Shown piece after piece: positions 8,000-13,594 of a stretch of DNA of 13,594 nucleotides. The notes under the pieces were generated by a model. The model saw nothing but the letters and a program-made list of their open reading frames with translations. It was not told the origin of the DNA and did no database searches. Made by a program: the position numbers and the translations under genes. The stretch is from the NCBI GenBank assembly GCA_027056525.1, contig JALUKO010000100.1:1-13594 (forward strand), in the 5' to 3' direction. The stretch is from Helicobacteraceae bacterium (GTDB lineage Bacteria > Campylobacterota > Campylobacteria > Campylobacterales > Sulfurimonadaceae). Numbering within the stretch: the stretch's first letter is position 1; each line of letters starts with the position of its first letter.

Positions 8000-8428
8000 T
8001 CATACCCTTACTTGTAAAATAGATGCATCTTTAGAAGCCACTTTTTTATACCCCTGCATCTCTGTTGGCACAAGTCTTTCTAAAAATGTATTGTAAAGAT
8101 TACTTACTATAAGAACAAGTCTTGCATAATGCTTATTGACATCACGCAGTTTTGAGAGTTCCACTTTTAGTTCATCTAGAAGCTGATGCTGCTGTGTCGT
8201 CAAAAGTGCGGGTAGATCTTTGTCCGGATTTGTAGTCATTAAAGATGAGATTTCATGATCTATCATAGCTTTTTTAGATTCAAAACTTTTGATTTTTTCT
8301 TCTTTTAACGGCAATCTATCAAATTGAGGATCATTTTTCGCCTCTTTAATATCTTTTATATCTGACTCTGTTAATTTGATCAAATCCTTTAAGTCCGCTA
8401 AAGCACTTTGTAAATGATGAGACAACAT
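8000..8428 (-). CDS. flgN: FlgN-family flagellar export chaperone
   Basis: A 142-residue, highly charged, almost wholly helical protein with heptad patterns at 1-55 and 70-120. FlgN binds the C-termini of the junction proteins FlgK and FlgL in the cytoplasm and delivers them to the export gate. The sequence itself is poorly conserved. The call rests on size, helical content and its position between flgM and flgK, one base from the latter, as in other bacteria. The N-terminal LQSALADLKDLIKLTESD and the central L-rich helix around LLDELKVELSKLRDVNKHYA fit the family pattern. An AGAAGAGGGG ribosome site precedes the ATG by about 7 bases. The gap to flgM is 36 bases. Confidence 0.75.
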   Translation of the reverse strand: MLSHHLQSALADLKDLIKLTESDIKDIKEAKNDPQFDRLPLKEEKIKSFESKKAMIDHEISSLMTTNPDKDLPALLTTQQHQLLDELKVELSKLRDVNKHYARLVLIVSNLYNTFLERLVPTEMQGYKKVASKDASILQVRV

Positions 8429-8464
8429 AATAAACCCCTCTTCTTAAGTTATAAAAACTCTCTA

Positions 8465-8668
8465 CTACAATAACTCATCAGCAATTTTTTCTGATAAAGC
8501 CTGTAAGTTAATCTTATATTCGCCCGATTGAAGAGACTCTTTGAGCTTCTCAACCTTGCTCATATCACCTTGTTTTGAAATACTGGTCGCACCCTTTTGC
8601 AACTCTTTTGATTCTGAAGAGCTTGGCGCATAAGCATTTCCTAAAGCTCCCTTAATTTGTGAAATCAT
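8465..8668 (-). CDS. flgM: Anti-sigma-28 factor FlgM
   Basis: A 67-residue protein; FlgM holds FliA (sigma-28) inactive until the hook is complete and it is exported, which releases late gene expression. Seen: a Ser/Gly/Lys-rich, probably disordered N-terminal half (11-35) and the FlgM core MSKVEKLKESLQSGEYKI (36-53) followed by NLQALSEKIADELL (54-67), which has the KxxxLKxxxxSGxYxx pattern and the final amphipathic helix. Campylobacter FlgM is also this short (about 65 residues), against about 97 in Salmonella. An AAAGGATAGGTT ribosome site precedes the ATG. It sits between flgJ and flgN with an 87-base upstream gap that contains candidate promoters. Confidence 0.9.
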   Translation of the reverse strand: MISQIKGALGNAYAPSSSESKELQKGATSISKQGDMSKVEKLKESLQSGEYKINLQALSEKIADELL

Positions 8669-8710
8669 AACCTATCCTTTGCATCTGTCACTATATCTAT
8701 CTGTAAGACT

Positions 8711-8736
8711 AGATCGACAAATTGATAAATTAGTTA
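8711..8736 (-). promoter_or_regulatory. Candidate sigma-28 (FliA) promoter upstream of flgM
   Basis: On the minus strand, CGATCT (8711-8716) resembles the FliA -10 core CGATAT, and TAAC (8733-8736) lies 16 bases upstream, near the TAAA -35 core. Transcription would start around 8705, leaving a leader of about 36 bases to flgM. A second possibility in the same gap is the housekeeping -10 GATAAAAT (8743-8750), just after the flgJ stop, which matches gnTAnaAT fully. Which is used cannot be decided from sequence. Confidence 0.35.
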
Positions 8737-8756
8737 ACACAAATTTTATCAAATTT

Positions 8757-9059
8757 TTAACTCTTTTGGCTCAAATACTCATAAAGCATTTGAGAGAACC
8801 CAAAGCCACCGGCACTGACATTTGCAAGCTCTTCTCTGTACATTGATTTATATATTTTATCACCTGGATCATTTTCCTGTGAAAAAATATTTTTTTCATC
8901 TTTCATAGCATTATCTAACAGCATTTTGACAATAATAGACTCAAAAGCATCTGTTTGTTTTTTAAGCTCTTTATCCGTTACTTTCTCATCTATTTTAGGA
9001 ATCGTATGTTGTTGAGAGATCAACTGTGATTGAATATTTATAGAATTTTGTGAGTACAT
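8757..9059 (-). CDS. flgJ: Flagellar rod-binding protein, single-domain FlgJ
   Basis: A 100-residue protein matching only the N-terminal rod-binding/rod-capping half of Salmonella FlgJ; the C-terminal peptidoglycan hydrolase domain is absent. Seen: a polar N-terminus (1-30) and the rod-binding pattern with TDAFESIIVKMLLDNAM (36-52), GDKIYKSMYREELANVSA (67-84) and GGFGFSQMLYEYL (84-96). It would help rod assembly in the periplasm. Single-domain FlgJ proteins are usual in Campylobacterota, where a separate enzyme opens the wall. The ATG directly abuts the flgI stop codon (TAGATG), so translation is coupled; no other start is likely. Confidence 0.85.
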   Translation of the reverse strand: MYSQNSINIQSQLISQQHTIPKIDEKVTDKELKKQTDAFESIIVKMLLDNAMKDEKNIFSQENDPGDKIYKSMYREELANVSAGGFGFSQMLYEYLSQKS

Positions 9060-10109
9060 CTATATCACCTTTAACTCTGCAGATATACTTCCTGCACTTT
9101 TCATGGCTTCTAAAATAGCAATAATATCTTTTGGAGTAGCCCCTAGTTTCTGTAAAGAGCGTACAAGATTTGCCACCGTTGTCGTACCCTCTTTTGTATA
9201 GATCTCATTCTCATTGAGACCAATAACCAGGTTCTCATCTACAACAACGGAACCCTCTGGCTGACTTGCCAAAGACCCCTCTTTGATCTTTATTGTTATA
9301 TCACCATGCGTCATTACGATCGGTTTGACCTTAATATTTACACCCGCGATGATAGTTCCTGTTCTTTCATTGATGATGATTTTACTCTTAGGTGTATAGT
9401 TCATATCTATATCTTGAACTTCGGCCAAAAACTCTATCATAGATTTATTTTGCGGTCTCTTAAGCTTGATAGTTCTAGGATCCATAGCGACTGCAACCTG
9501 TGTAGAGTAGTGATTATTTACAGCTTGCTGTATAGAAACACTGTTTTTAAAATTTGACTCTTTTAGTGAGAGTGTTGCATATTGCTGATTATACAGGTCG
9601 ATATTTATCTCCCTCTCAACCAAACCACCCTCAAAAACTATACCAACAGTGGGATGGGACTCACTTCCTGCGCCTCTGTCATTTTTACCTCCTATACTTA
9701 ATGCACCCTGTGCCAAAGCATAGATTTTGCCATCTACCCCTTTAAGCGGTGTCATGAGAAGTGTTCCACCCTCTAGTGATTTTGCATCACCGATAGAAGA
9801 AACGGTCACATCAAACTTATCACCCTGTCTTGCAAATGGAGCAAGTTTGGCAGTGACAACAACAGCAGCAACATTTTTTGATTTGATATCGATAGGATTC
9901 ATATCGATATTCATCGCTTTTAACATGTTTGATATCGACTGCAAAGTAAACTTGGAAGTGGTTCCATCACCCGTTTTTTTAAGACCGACAACAAGTGAGT
10001 AACCTATGATCTGATTATCGCGAACACCTACTATGTTGGCAACATCGACGATCTTTGTAGCATACATTGATGTAGCTATCAGTAAAAATAAAATAATGCT
10101 TTTCATCAC
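9060..10109 (-). CDS. flgI: Flagellar P-ring protein
   Basis: FlgI builds the periplasmic P-ring, the bushing through which the flagellar rod passes the peptidoglycan layer. Seen in 349 residues: a Sec signal peptide (MMKSIILFLLIATSMYA, likely cut after Ala17), the family start VVDVANIVGVRDNQ-like segment at 20-33, GYSLVVGLKKTGDGT (36-50), the LxxMLxxxN helix at 57-69, VAAVVVTAKLAPFARQGD (80-97), GGTLLMTPLKGVDGKIYALA (114-133), and the C-terminal LGATPKDIIAILEAMKSAG region. Length is normal. An AAAGGA ribosome site lies 6 bases before the first of two adjacent ATGs. The gene is first in the flagellar cluster and stands directly behind a sigma-54 promoter. Confidence 0.97.
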   Translation of the reverse strand: MMKSIILFLLIATSMYATKIVDVANIVGVRDNQIIGYSLVVGLKKTGDGTTSKFTLQSISNMLKAMNIDMNPIDIKSKNVAAVVVTAKLAPFARQGDKFDVTVSSIGDAKSLEGGTLLMTPLKGVDGKIYALAQGALSIGGKNDRGAGSESHPTVGIVFEGGLVEREINIDLYNQQYATLSLKESNFKNSVSIQQAVNNHYSTQVAVAMDPRTIKLKRPQNKSMIEFLAEVQDIDMNYTPKSKIIINERTGTIIAGVNIKVKPIVMTHGDITIKIKEGSLASQPEGSVVVDENLVIGLNENEIYTKEGTTTVANLVRSLQKLGATPKDIIAILEAMKSAGSISAELKVI

Positions 10110-10134
10110 TAATCCTTTAGTCCATTAAAGAATT

Positions 10135-10150
10135 AGCAATAATTATTCCA
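10135..10150 (-). promoter_or_regulatory. Sigma-54 (RpoN) promoter of the flgI cluster
   Basis: The minus strand reads TGGAATAATTATTGCT. The invariant GG (-24) and GC (-12) are separated by exactly 10 bases and the -12 part TTGCT is a perfect match; the -24 part is TGGAA rather than TGGCA. The site lies in the only gap (43 bases) between rsmD and flgI. The predicted start is near 10124, about 15 bases before the flgI ATG, with the AAAGGA ribosome site (10113-10118) inside that short leader. In Campylobacterota, RpoN with the FlgS/FlgR pair drives rod, ring and hook genes, which matches the genes behind it. Confidence 0.8.
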
Positions 10151-10152
10151 TT

Positions 10153-10743
10153 TTATGAGTTTTGAAAGTATGTGAGTGTTGTATTTCCAAATTTTTTTGA
10201 TTTTATTTGAAAAAATGCTCCGATGATCTCAGGGATCTCTAAGCCACTCATATGTTCTATGATGATAAGTTTCACTACAGTTTTTGGAAGTGACGCTATA
10301 AGATCCATTGTTTTATCATAAATATCTTCCATCCCCTCACGTACACTAAAAGGCGGGTCTATATAAAAATAAGCCTCTTTCTTTTCACGTTTGAGTTTGG
10401 CAATGATTTCATTTATATTGTTAAAACTATCTCCACTATAAACGCTACAAGCATCGCTTCCAAGATTTGCAATGTTTTGTTTAAGAATTTTCAGAGCATC
10501 CTTGTCTTTTTCCATAAATAATATCTCATTTGCACCACGACTGAGAGCTTCAAGCCCGATAGAACCACTCCCTGAGAAAACCTCAACAAAAGTCGCATCG
10601 ATGATCTCAAACTGTATGGTATTAAAAAAAGATTCGAGTACTATGGACTTAGAGCTTCTGGTTGTTTTTTTCGATGGCAACAAGATAGTTTTACCTTTAT
10701 ATTTGCCTGCAACTATTTTTTTTGTAATCTGTTTACTTTTCAT
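10153..10743 (-). CDS. rsmD: RsmD-family 16S rRNA guanine-N2 methyltransferase
   Basis: A 196-residue S-adenosylmethionine-dependent methyltransferase of the RsmD type, expected to methylate G966 of 16S rRNA in the small subunit. Seen: the RsmD start KIVAGKYKGKTILLP (9-23), motif I VEVFSGSGSIGLEALSRGA (53-71), the acidic Glu78 ending the second strand (LFMEKD), and the catalytic motif IV DPPF (129-132). The usual RPTxxRVRExLFN stretch is altered to TTRSSKSIVLESFFN (27-41), with the basic residues partly lost. The start overlaps the upstream gene by 11 bases. From memory, the gene before flgI in C. jejuni (Cj1461) is annotated as a DNA methyltransferase and linked to motility, so a DNA or other substrate is a fair alternative. 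Confidence 0.85.
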   Translation of the reverse strand: MKSKQITKKIVAGKYKGKTILLPSKKTTRSSKSIVLESFFNTIQFEIIDATFVEVFSGSGSIGLEALSRGANEILFMEKDKDALKILKQNIANLGSDACSVYSGDSFNNINEIIAKLKREKKEAYFYIDPPFSVREGMEDIYDKTMDLIASLPKTVVKLIIIEHMSGLEIPEIIGAFFQIKSKKFGNTTLTYFQNS

Positions 10744-11116
10744 AAAATGCTCTCACCACGTTTAAAATATTTTTCTGATACTCCTGTGTAAGAAGATCAA
10801 TTCTTTTTTCAAGTATTTCAAAATCTAAGGTCTCAACCTTTGGCTCTTTGCTCTCTTTGAGACCCCTCTTCTTTGCAACAGTTTTATAAAGTTTTTCATA
10901 CTTGCTCTCTAAAGCCATGATAAGTTGGGACTTTGAAAAGGGCTTCACAAGATCAGCCCCACTTTCACTTGAGATATAAAAACAACGCTCATCTTCCAAA
11001 CATTTTACATCTCGTATAAGTATCTCACAATGTTTTGCAGAACTCAAATGCTTTGACAAAAATATCTCTAACGATTTTTGCAGTAACGGTGACTGACACT
11101 CCACAGCTATTTTCAT
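10733..11116 (-). CDS. Uncharacterised protein; possible shrunken receiver-like domain plus helical tail
   Basis: I do not recognise this 127-residue protein as a named family. Seen: residues 1-24 (MKIAVECQSPLLQKSLEIFL and on) read like the first strand and helix of a response-regulator receiver domain, but the acidic pair is replaced by Glu-Cys. Residues 31-37 form a strand (EILIRDV), 45-50 another (CFYISS), and 52-72 (GADLVKPFSKSQLIMALES) closely resemble the receiver end with its Lys-Pro-Phe. The region spans only about 72 residues against about 115 for a true receiver, so a central strand-helix portion is missing and phosphorylation is unlikely. Residues 73-127 are charged and helical. 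The ATG overlaps the exonuclease stop by ATGA with AGGGG upstream, and it overlaps rsmD by 11 bases. The receiver relation is inference. Confidence 0.7.
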   Translation of the reverse strand: MKIAVECQSPLLQKSLEIFLSKHLSSAKHCEILIRDVKCLEDERCFYISSESGADLVKPFSKSQLIMALESKYEKLYKTVAKKRGLKESKEPKVETLDFEILEKRIDLLTQEYQKNILNVVRAFYEK

Positions 11117-11835
11117 GATTGCCCCTGTAAATAATAAGTGATACTATATCGCAAATCTTCATCTAAATCCATAATACTATGAAGCATCCACTCCAAATAA
11201 CCCCTGTCGTTTATAGCAATCTCCTCTATATACTTTCCTGCGTACTTCCCAAATTCCAACTTCTCAAGTAAAACATTTTCAAATGTCAGTTCTTTCATTT
11301 TCCCTAGTGGAACCATTTGCAAAAGATACTCATACAGTAGTTTTACTACAAAACAATCACCCAGGGCACTATGTGCTTGCAGCGGTATTTGTACCCCTTT
11401 CAGCCCAGCTAATGTGAACTCTTTTTTATAGAGCTTGAGCTCATAACGTAAATATTGTAACGAGAAATACTCACACTCGGGGATAAGGTGCTTCGTAACC
11501 CGAAGCGTATCTACCACATCACCTCTCCACTCTATGCCCGCACGAGAGAGCATTTGCAGATCAAAGTTAACATTATGTGCTATGAGTGTATTTTCTTGTG
11601 TATTGTTGTGTTGTAAAAAGCTGTATATTTCACTCTCTTTGAATTGTGGTTTTTTCTCTATCATCTCATTGGTGATATGATGTATGCTTGATGCTTTGGG
11701 AGGGATCTTTTTGCCCTCATTGAGAAGTTGTGAAAAAACTTTTGTTTGCATACCATCTACAACAATGAGTGCAATAGAAACTACTTTATCGGTTCGCTCC
11801 AATCCTGTCGTCTCAAGATCCAAAAAAATCAACAC
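11113..11835 (-). CDS. DEDDh 3'-5' exonuclease with ExoX-like C-terminus
   Basis: A 240-residue nuclease of the DnaQ/RNase T superfamily. Seen: motif I FLDLETTGLE with Asp6 and Glu8, HHITNEMI (52-59), motif II IAHNVNFDLQML with Asp92, and motif III AHSALGDCFVV with His155 and Asp160, giving the complete DEDDh metal-binding set. After residue 190, LEFGKYAGKYIEEIA (193-207), then RGYLEWMLHS (211-220), resemble the short C-terminal module of exodeoxyribonuclease X. It would remove nucleotides from the 3' end of DNA in repair or proofreading; RNA cannot be excluded. The start is GTG at 11835 with AAGG 7 bases upstream and a 7-base overlap with the gene before. It is too small and has the wrong C-terminus for the polymerase III epsilon subunit proper, although a DnaQ annotation is likely in databases. 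Confidence 0.85.
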   Translation of the reverse strand: MLIFLDLETTGLERTDKVVSIALIVVDGMQTKVFSQLLNEGKKIPPKASSIHHITNEMIEKKPQFKESEIYSFLQHNNTQENTLIAHNVNFDLQMLSRAGIEWRGDVVDTLRVTKHLIPECEYFSLQYLRYELKLYKKEFTLAGLKGVQIPLQAHSALGDCFVVKLLYEYLLQMVPLGKMKELTFENVLLEKLEFGKYAGKYIEEIAINDRGYLEWMLHSIMDLDEDLRYSITYYLQGQS

Positions 11836-12383
11836 TTTACAACCTTCACTCTTTTACAACGAGAACCCATAAGCATAAAAGAGAAATATCCACTCACAAG
11901 TATAAAAGCAAATAACCAATAGATACTAAACCACTCAAATACGCCACTGTAGGTAGTGAAAAAGTACGTGATCACAAGCGATATGATCATCATGGAACCA
12001 ACCAGCCATATAAGAAGCATAAACCATCTTCTCCATACTTTCACCAAATCTCCGTAACCGATCACTTCCAATACTTCAGAAGTTTTCCCCTTTTTAGAAG
12101 TGCATGTTAAAAGTTTAAGCTCATAGCCATGAATACACTTGTTAAAAATATATTTTAAACTTCTAAAGAGTGCCAGCAAAAGGGCAAAACTCCACGCTAT
12201 GGGAAAATAAAATACAAAGACGCTCAAGAGAGCATTAAGCACATCCTCATTGAGTGCAATTGCACCTTGGCTTACATAAACAAACAAAGAGATCAATACA
12301 CTTAAAAGAGAGGCGATAACAACAGAGCAAATACTCAAGCGAATTGCCCACCTCAGCCATAAAAAAAAGTAAAATCTATGCAT
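11829..12383 (-). CDS. Uncharacterised four-helix membrane protein
   Basis: A 184-residue protein I do not recognise. Seen: a Trp/Arg-containing N-terminus (MHRFYFFLWLRWAIR), probable transmembrane helices at about 16-37, 50-73, 120-143 and 150-172, and a basic cytoplasmic loop (74-119) with several lysines and two cysteines (Cys83, Cys94). A short basic tail ends in Cys184. With an even number of helices and positive charges at 11-15, 84-119 and 175-183, both ends and the loop should face the cytoplasm. The ATG lies inside the last codons of the upstream gene (8-base overlap), so it is translationally coupled. The fifth to eighth codons contain a run of eight T. Function unknown; the neighbours do not define it. 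Confidence 0.75.
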   Translation of the reverse strand: MHRFYFFLWLRWAIRLSICSVVIASLLSVLISLFVYVSQGAIALNEDVLNALLSVFVFYFPIAWSFALLLALFRSLKYIFNKCIHGYELKLLTCTSKKGKTSEVLEVIGYGDLVKVWRRWFMLLIWLVGSMMIISLVITYFFTTYSGVFEWFSIYWLFAFILVSGYFSFMLMGSRCKRVKVVKC

Positions 12384-12810
12384 CTTTTGTTGTGTTAAAG
12401 TTTGAAAGCATTTCGTGGTAATGCTCCAGGGTCATAAAACTTTTCTCAAACCTGTAACGTATAATAAACTCAACAACTTTGTCTTTAAGAGTGCTTTGCA
12501 CACCCTCAACCCGTCCATAATACGCCAATGATATGTTCTTACTTTTAACAGATGCATTCTTATCATACCCAATAGCCAGAACCTGCAAGTACTTTCCCTC
12601 CTTGATCTCTCCGAGATTCTCGCTCAGTAAAGAAGCACCGGAGAGATTAATGGCTTTGAACTCAAAAAGAGACTCAAAATTATCTACTTTTTTATCTATG
12701 CCGGTTTCATGATAAAGATCTTTTAAAATCGATAAATTTTCTTTTCTTGCAGTCTCATAACTTGATATTTTACTCGTTAGTTTTTTCAATCTATCTAAGG
12801 CTGAACTCAT
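12376..12810 (-). CDS. Uncharacterised protein with possible degenerate PilZ-like fold
   Basis: A 144-residue soluble protein, first gene of the five-gene operon. Seen: a charged, helical N-terminal part (1-48), then a mostly beta region (49-122). Here FKAINLSGASL (51-61), a spacer with IKEGKYLQVLAIGYD (69-83), ISLAYYGRVEGV (93-104) and VVEFIIRYRF (112-121) follow the strand order and the N-x-S / hydrophobic / G-x-V / F-x-F spacing of PilZ domains. The c-di-GMP-binding RxxxR motif is not visible and the usual Gly after DxSxxG is Ser. I rate the PilZ relation as a hint only; without it the protein is a hypothetical. AAAGGA lies 7 bases before the ATG. It diverges from murA across 71 bases. Confidence 0.7.
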   Translation of the reverse strand: MSSALDRLKKLTSKISSYETARKENLSILKDLYHETGIDKKVDNFESLFEFKAINLSGASLLSENLGEIKEGKYLQVLAIGYDKNASVKSKNISLAYYGRVEGVQSTLKDKVVEFIIRYRFEKSFMTLEHYHEMLSNFNTTKDA

Positions 12811-12843
12811 GACAATTTCCTTTGACGAAGTATATCAAAACAA

Positions 12844-12852
12844 GCTATAATA
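12844..12852. promoter_or_regulatory. Overlapping divergent -10 boxes for murA and the five-gene operon
   Basis: The 71-base gap between the divergent genes holds GCTATAAT on the plus strand (12844-12851), a full match to gnTAnaAT, which would start murA transcription near 12858. The complementary strand of nearly the same bases reads TATTAT (12847-12852) and could serve the leftward operon with a leader of about 30 bases. A second leftward box, TATACT (12829-12834), would start transcription inside or next to the ribosome site and is less likely. Confidence 0.5.
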
Positions 12853-12881
12853 TCAAATCAAATATGTTTTAAAAGAGATCA

Positions 12882-13594
12882 ATGGATTACTTACAAATTC
12901 AGGGTGTACAATCACTCAACGGAACCATAAAAATATCCGGTGCTAAAAATGCATCTTTGCCATTAATTGCTATGACCATTCTAGCAAAAAACAGAGTAAC
13001 TATAAAAAATCTGCCTCATGTTGTAGATATCAATACTCTTTTAAAACTTCTCTCAAACCTGGGTGCTGAGTGTCATTTTCAAGAAGATGCCATAGAGGTC
13101 GACACCACTACACTTTCTCAAACAAAAGCAACCTACGATATAGTAAAAACTATGCGTGCTTCCATTTTAGTGCTTGGTCCGATTCTTGCGCGCTTTGGGC
13201 ATTGTGAAGTTTCACTTCCGGGAGGATGTGCCATTGGTCAAAGACCTATCAATCTGCACTTGAAAGCTTTGGAGCAGATGGGTGCCAAAATAGATATTCG
13301 CTCAGGCTACATAGAAGCAACTGCTCCCAATGGTTTACATGGCTGTGAAATCATTTTTGATAAGATCACTGTTACAGGTACCGCAAACATCGTCATGGCT
13401 GCAGCACTTGCCAAAGGAACGACAACCATAATCAATGCGGCACGAGAACCCGAAGTTGTTCAACTCTGCGAGATCTTAAACAAAAGTGGTGTTTGTATTG
13501 AGGGGATCGGCACTGCCGTGCTTCATATTACAGGAACAGACGGAGAGCTTTTAGTCATCGAGGAGTTTTCTGTTATCCCCGACCGTATAGAAGC
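12882..13594 (+). CDS. murA: UDP-N-acetylglucosamine 1-carboxyvinyltransferase, 3' truncated
   Basis: Partial gene: 237 complete codons, the rest beyond the right edge (full length is about 420). MurA transfers enolpyruvate from PEP to UDP-GlcNAc, the first committed step of peptidoglycan synthesis in the cytoplasm. Seen: the start MDYLQIQGVQSLNGTIKISG, then AKNASLPLIA with Lys22/Asn23 of the active site, TMRASILVLGP (90-100) with Arg92, the loop LPGGCAIGQRPINLHLKAL (112-130) with Cys116, the residue that PEP and fosfomycin attack (Cys115 in E. coli), and IPDRIEA at the edge. The presence of Cys rather than Asp predicts fosfomycin-sensitive chemistry. The ATG follows a weak AAGAGA ribosome site. 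EPSP synthase (AroA) is related but lacks the GGCAIGQRP loop. Confidence 0.97.
   Translation, partial: MDYLQIQGVQSLNGTIKISGAKNASLPLIAMTILAKNRVTIKNLPHVVDINTLLKLLSNLGAECHFQEDAIEVDTTTLSQTKATYDIVKTMRASILVLGPILARFGHCEVSLPGGCAIGQRPINLHLKALEQMGAKIDIRSGYIEATAPNGLHGCEIIFDKITVTGTANIVMAAALAKGTTTIINAAREPEVVQLCEILNKSGVCIEGIGTAVLHITGTDGELLVIEEFSVIPDRIE

Noticed and set aside
9306..10002. Plus-strand open frames opposite flgI, and similar ones opposite galU, perM, flgK and rsmD
   Set aside because: They lie wholly antisense to strongly supported genes, lack ribosome sites and show no recognisable protein features.
1..13594. Mobile elements, CRISPR arrays, tRNA or rRNA genes, toxin-antitoxin or defence systems
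   Set aside because: No direct repeats with spacers, transposase or integrase motifs, tRNA-like segments or paired small toxin/antitoxin genes were seen; the gaps are all under 100 bases.

Overview
The window looks like a chromosomal segment of a chemolithoautotrophic Campylobacterota (formerly Epsilonproteobacteria), most like Sulfurimonas or a close relative. Three things point there. The sequence is AT-rich. The flagellar order flgI-flgJ-flgM-flgN-flgK next to an RsmD-type methyltransferase is one I recall from Campylobacter. The left edge holds the start of an ATP-citrate lyase subunit, the hallmark of CO2 fixation by the reductive TCA cycle in this group. The genus call is inference; no database was consulted.

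Layout: every gene except the last is on the minus strand, so transcription runs from right to left. At the right edge, murA (cell-wall precursor synthesis, 3' truncated) runs on the plus strand. It diverges from a tightly packed five-gene operon (12810 to 10153): a small soluble protein with a possible degenerate PilZ-like fold, a four-helix membrane protein, a DEDDh exonuclease with an ExoX-like C-terminus, a short protein resembling a shrunken response-regulator receiver domain, and rsmD. All four junctions overlap by 4 to 11 bases.

A clear sigma-54 (RpoN) promoter at 10135-10150 opens the flagellar cluster: flgI (P-ring), flgJ (rod-binding domain only), flgM (anti-sigma-28), flgN (chaperone) and flgK (hook-filament junction). 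A possible sigma-28 site precedes flgM, which would fit the usual switch from early to late flagellar genes. Two apparently unrelated membrane genes follow flgK with little space: a DppC/OppC-type ABC permease without partners and a PerM/AI-2E family protein.

After a 98-base gap comes a carbohydrate/amidotransferase operon: galU (UDP-glucose), pgi (hexose-phosphate isomerase), trpG/pabA (glutamine amidotransferase) and a GT-C type membrane glycosyltransferase. galU and pgi would supply nucleotide sugars for envelope polysaccharides; the glycosyltransferase may use lipid-linked sugars. After 87 bases aclB begins with its own promoter and runs off the left edge.

I see no rRNA, tRNA, CRISPR array, insertion sequence, phage gene or broken gene. 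No gene-free stretch exceeds 100 bases and no convincing intrinsic terminator is visible. Most of the window is core genome. The least explained parts are the five-gene operon upstream of the flagellar genes and the orphan permease behind flgK.
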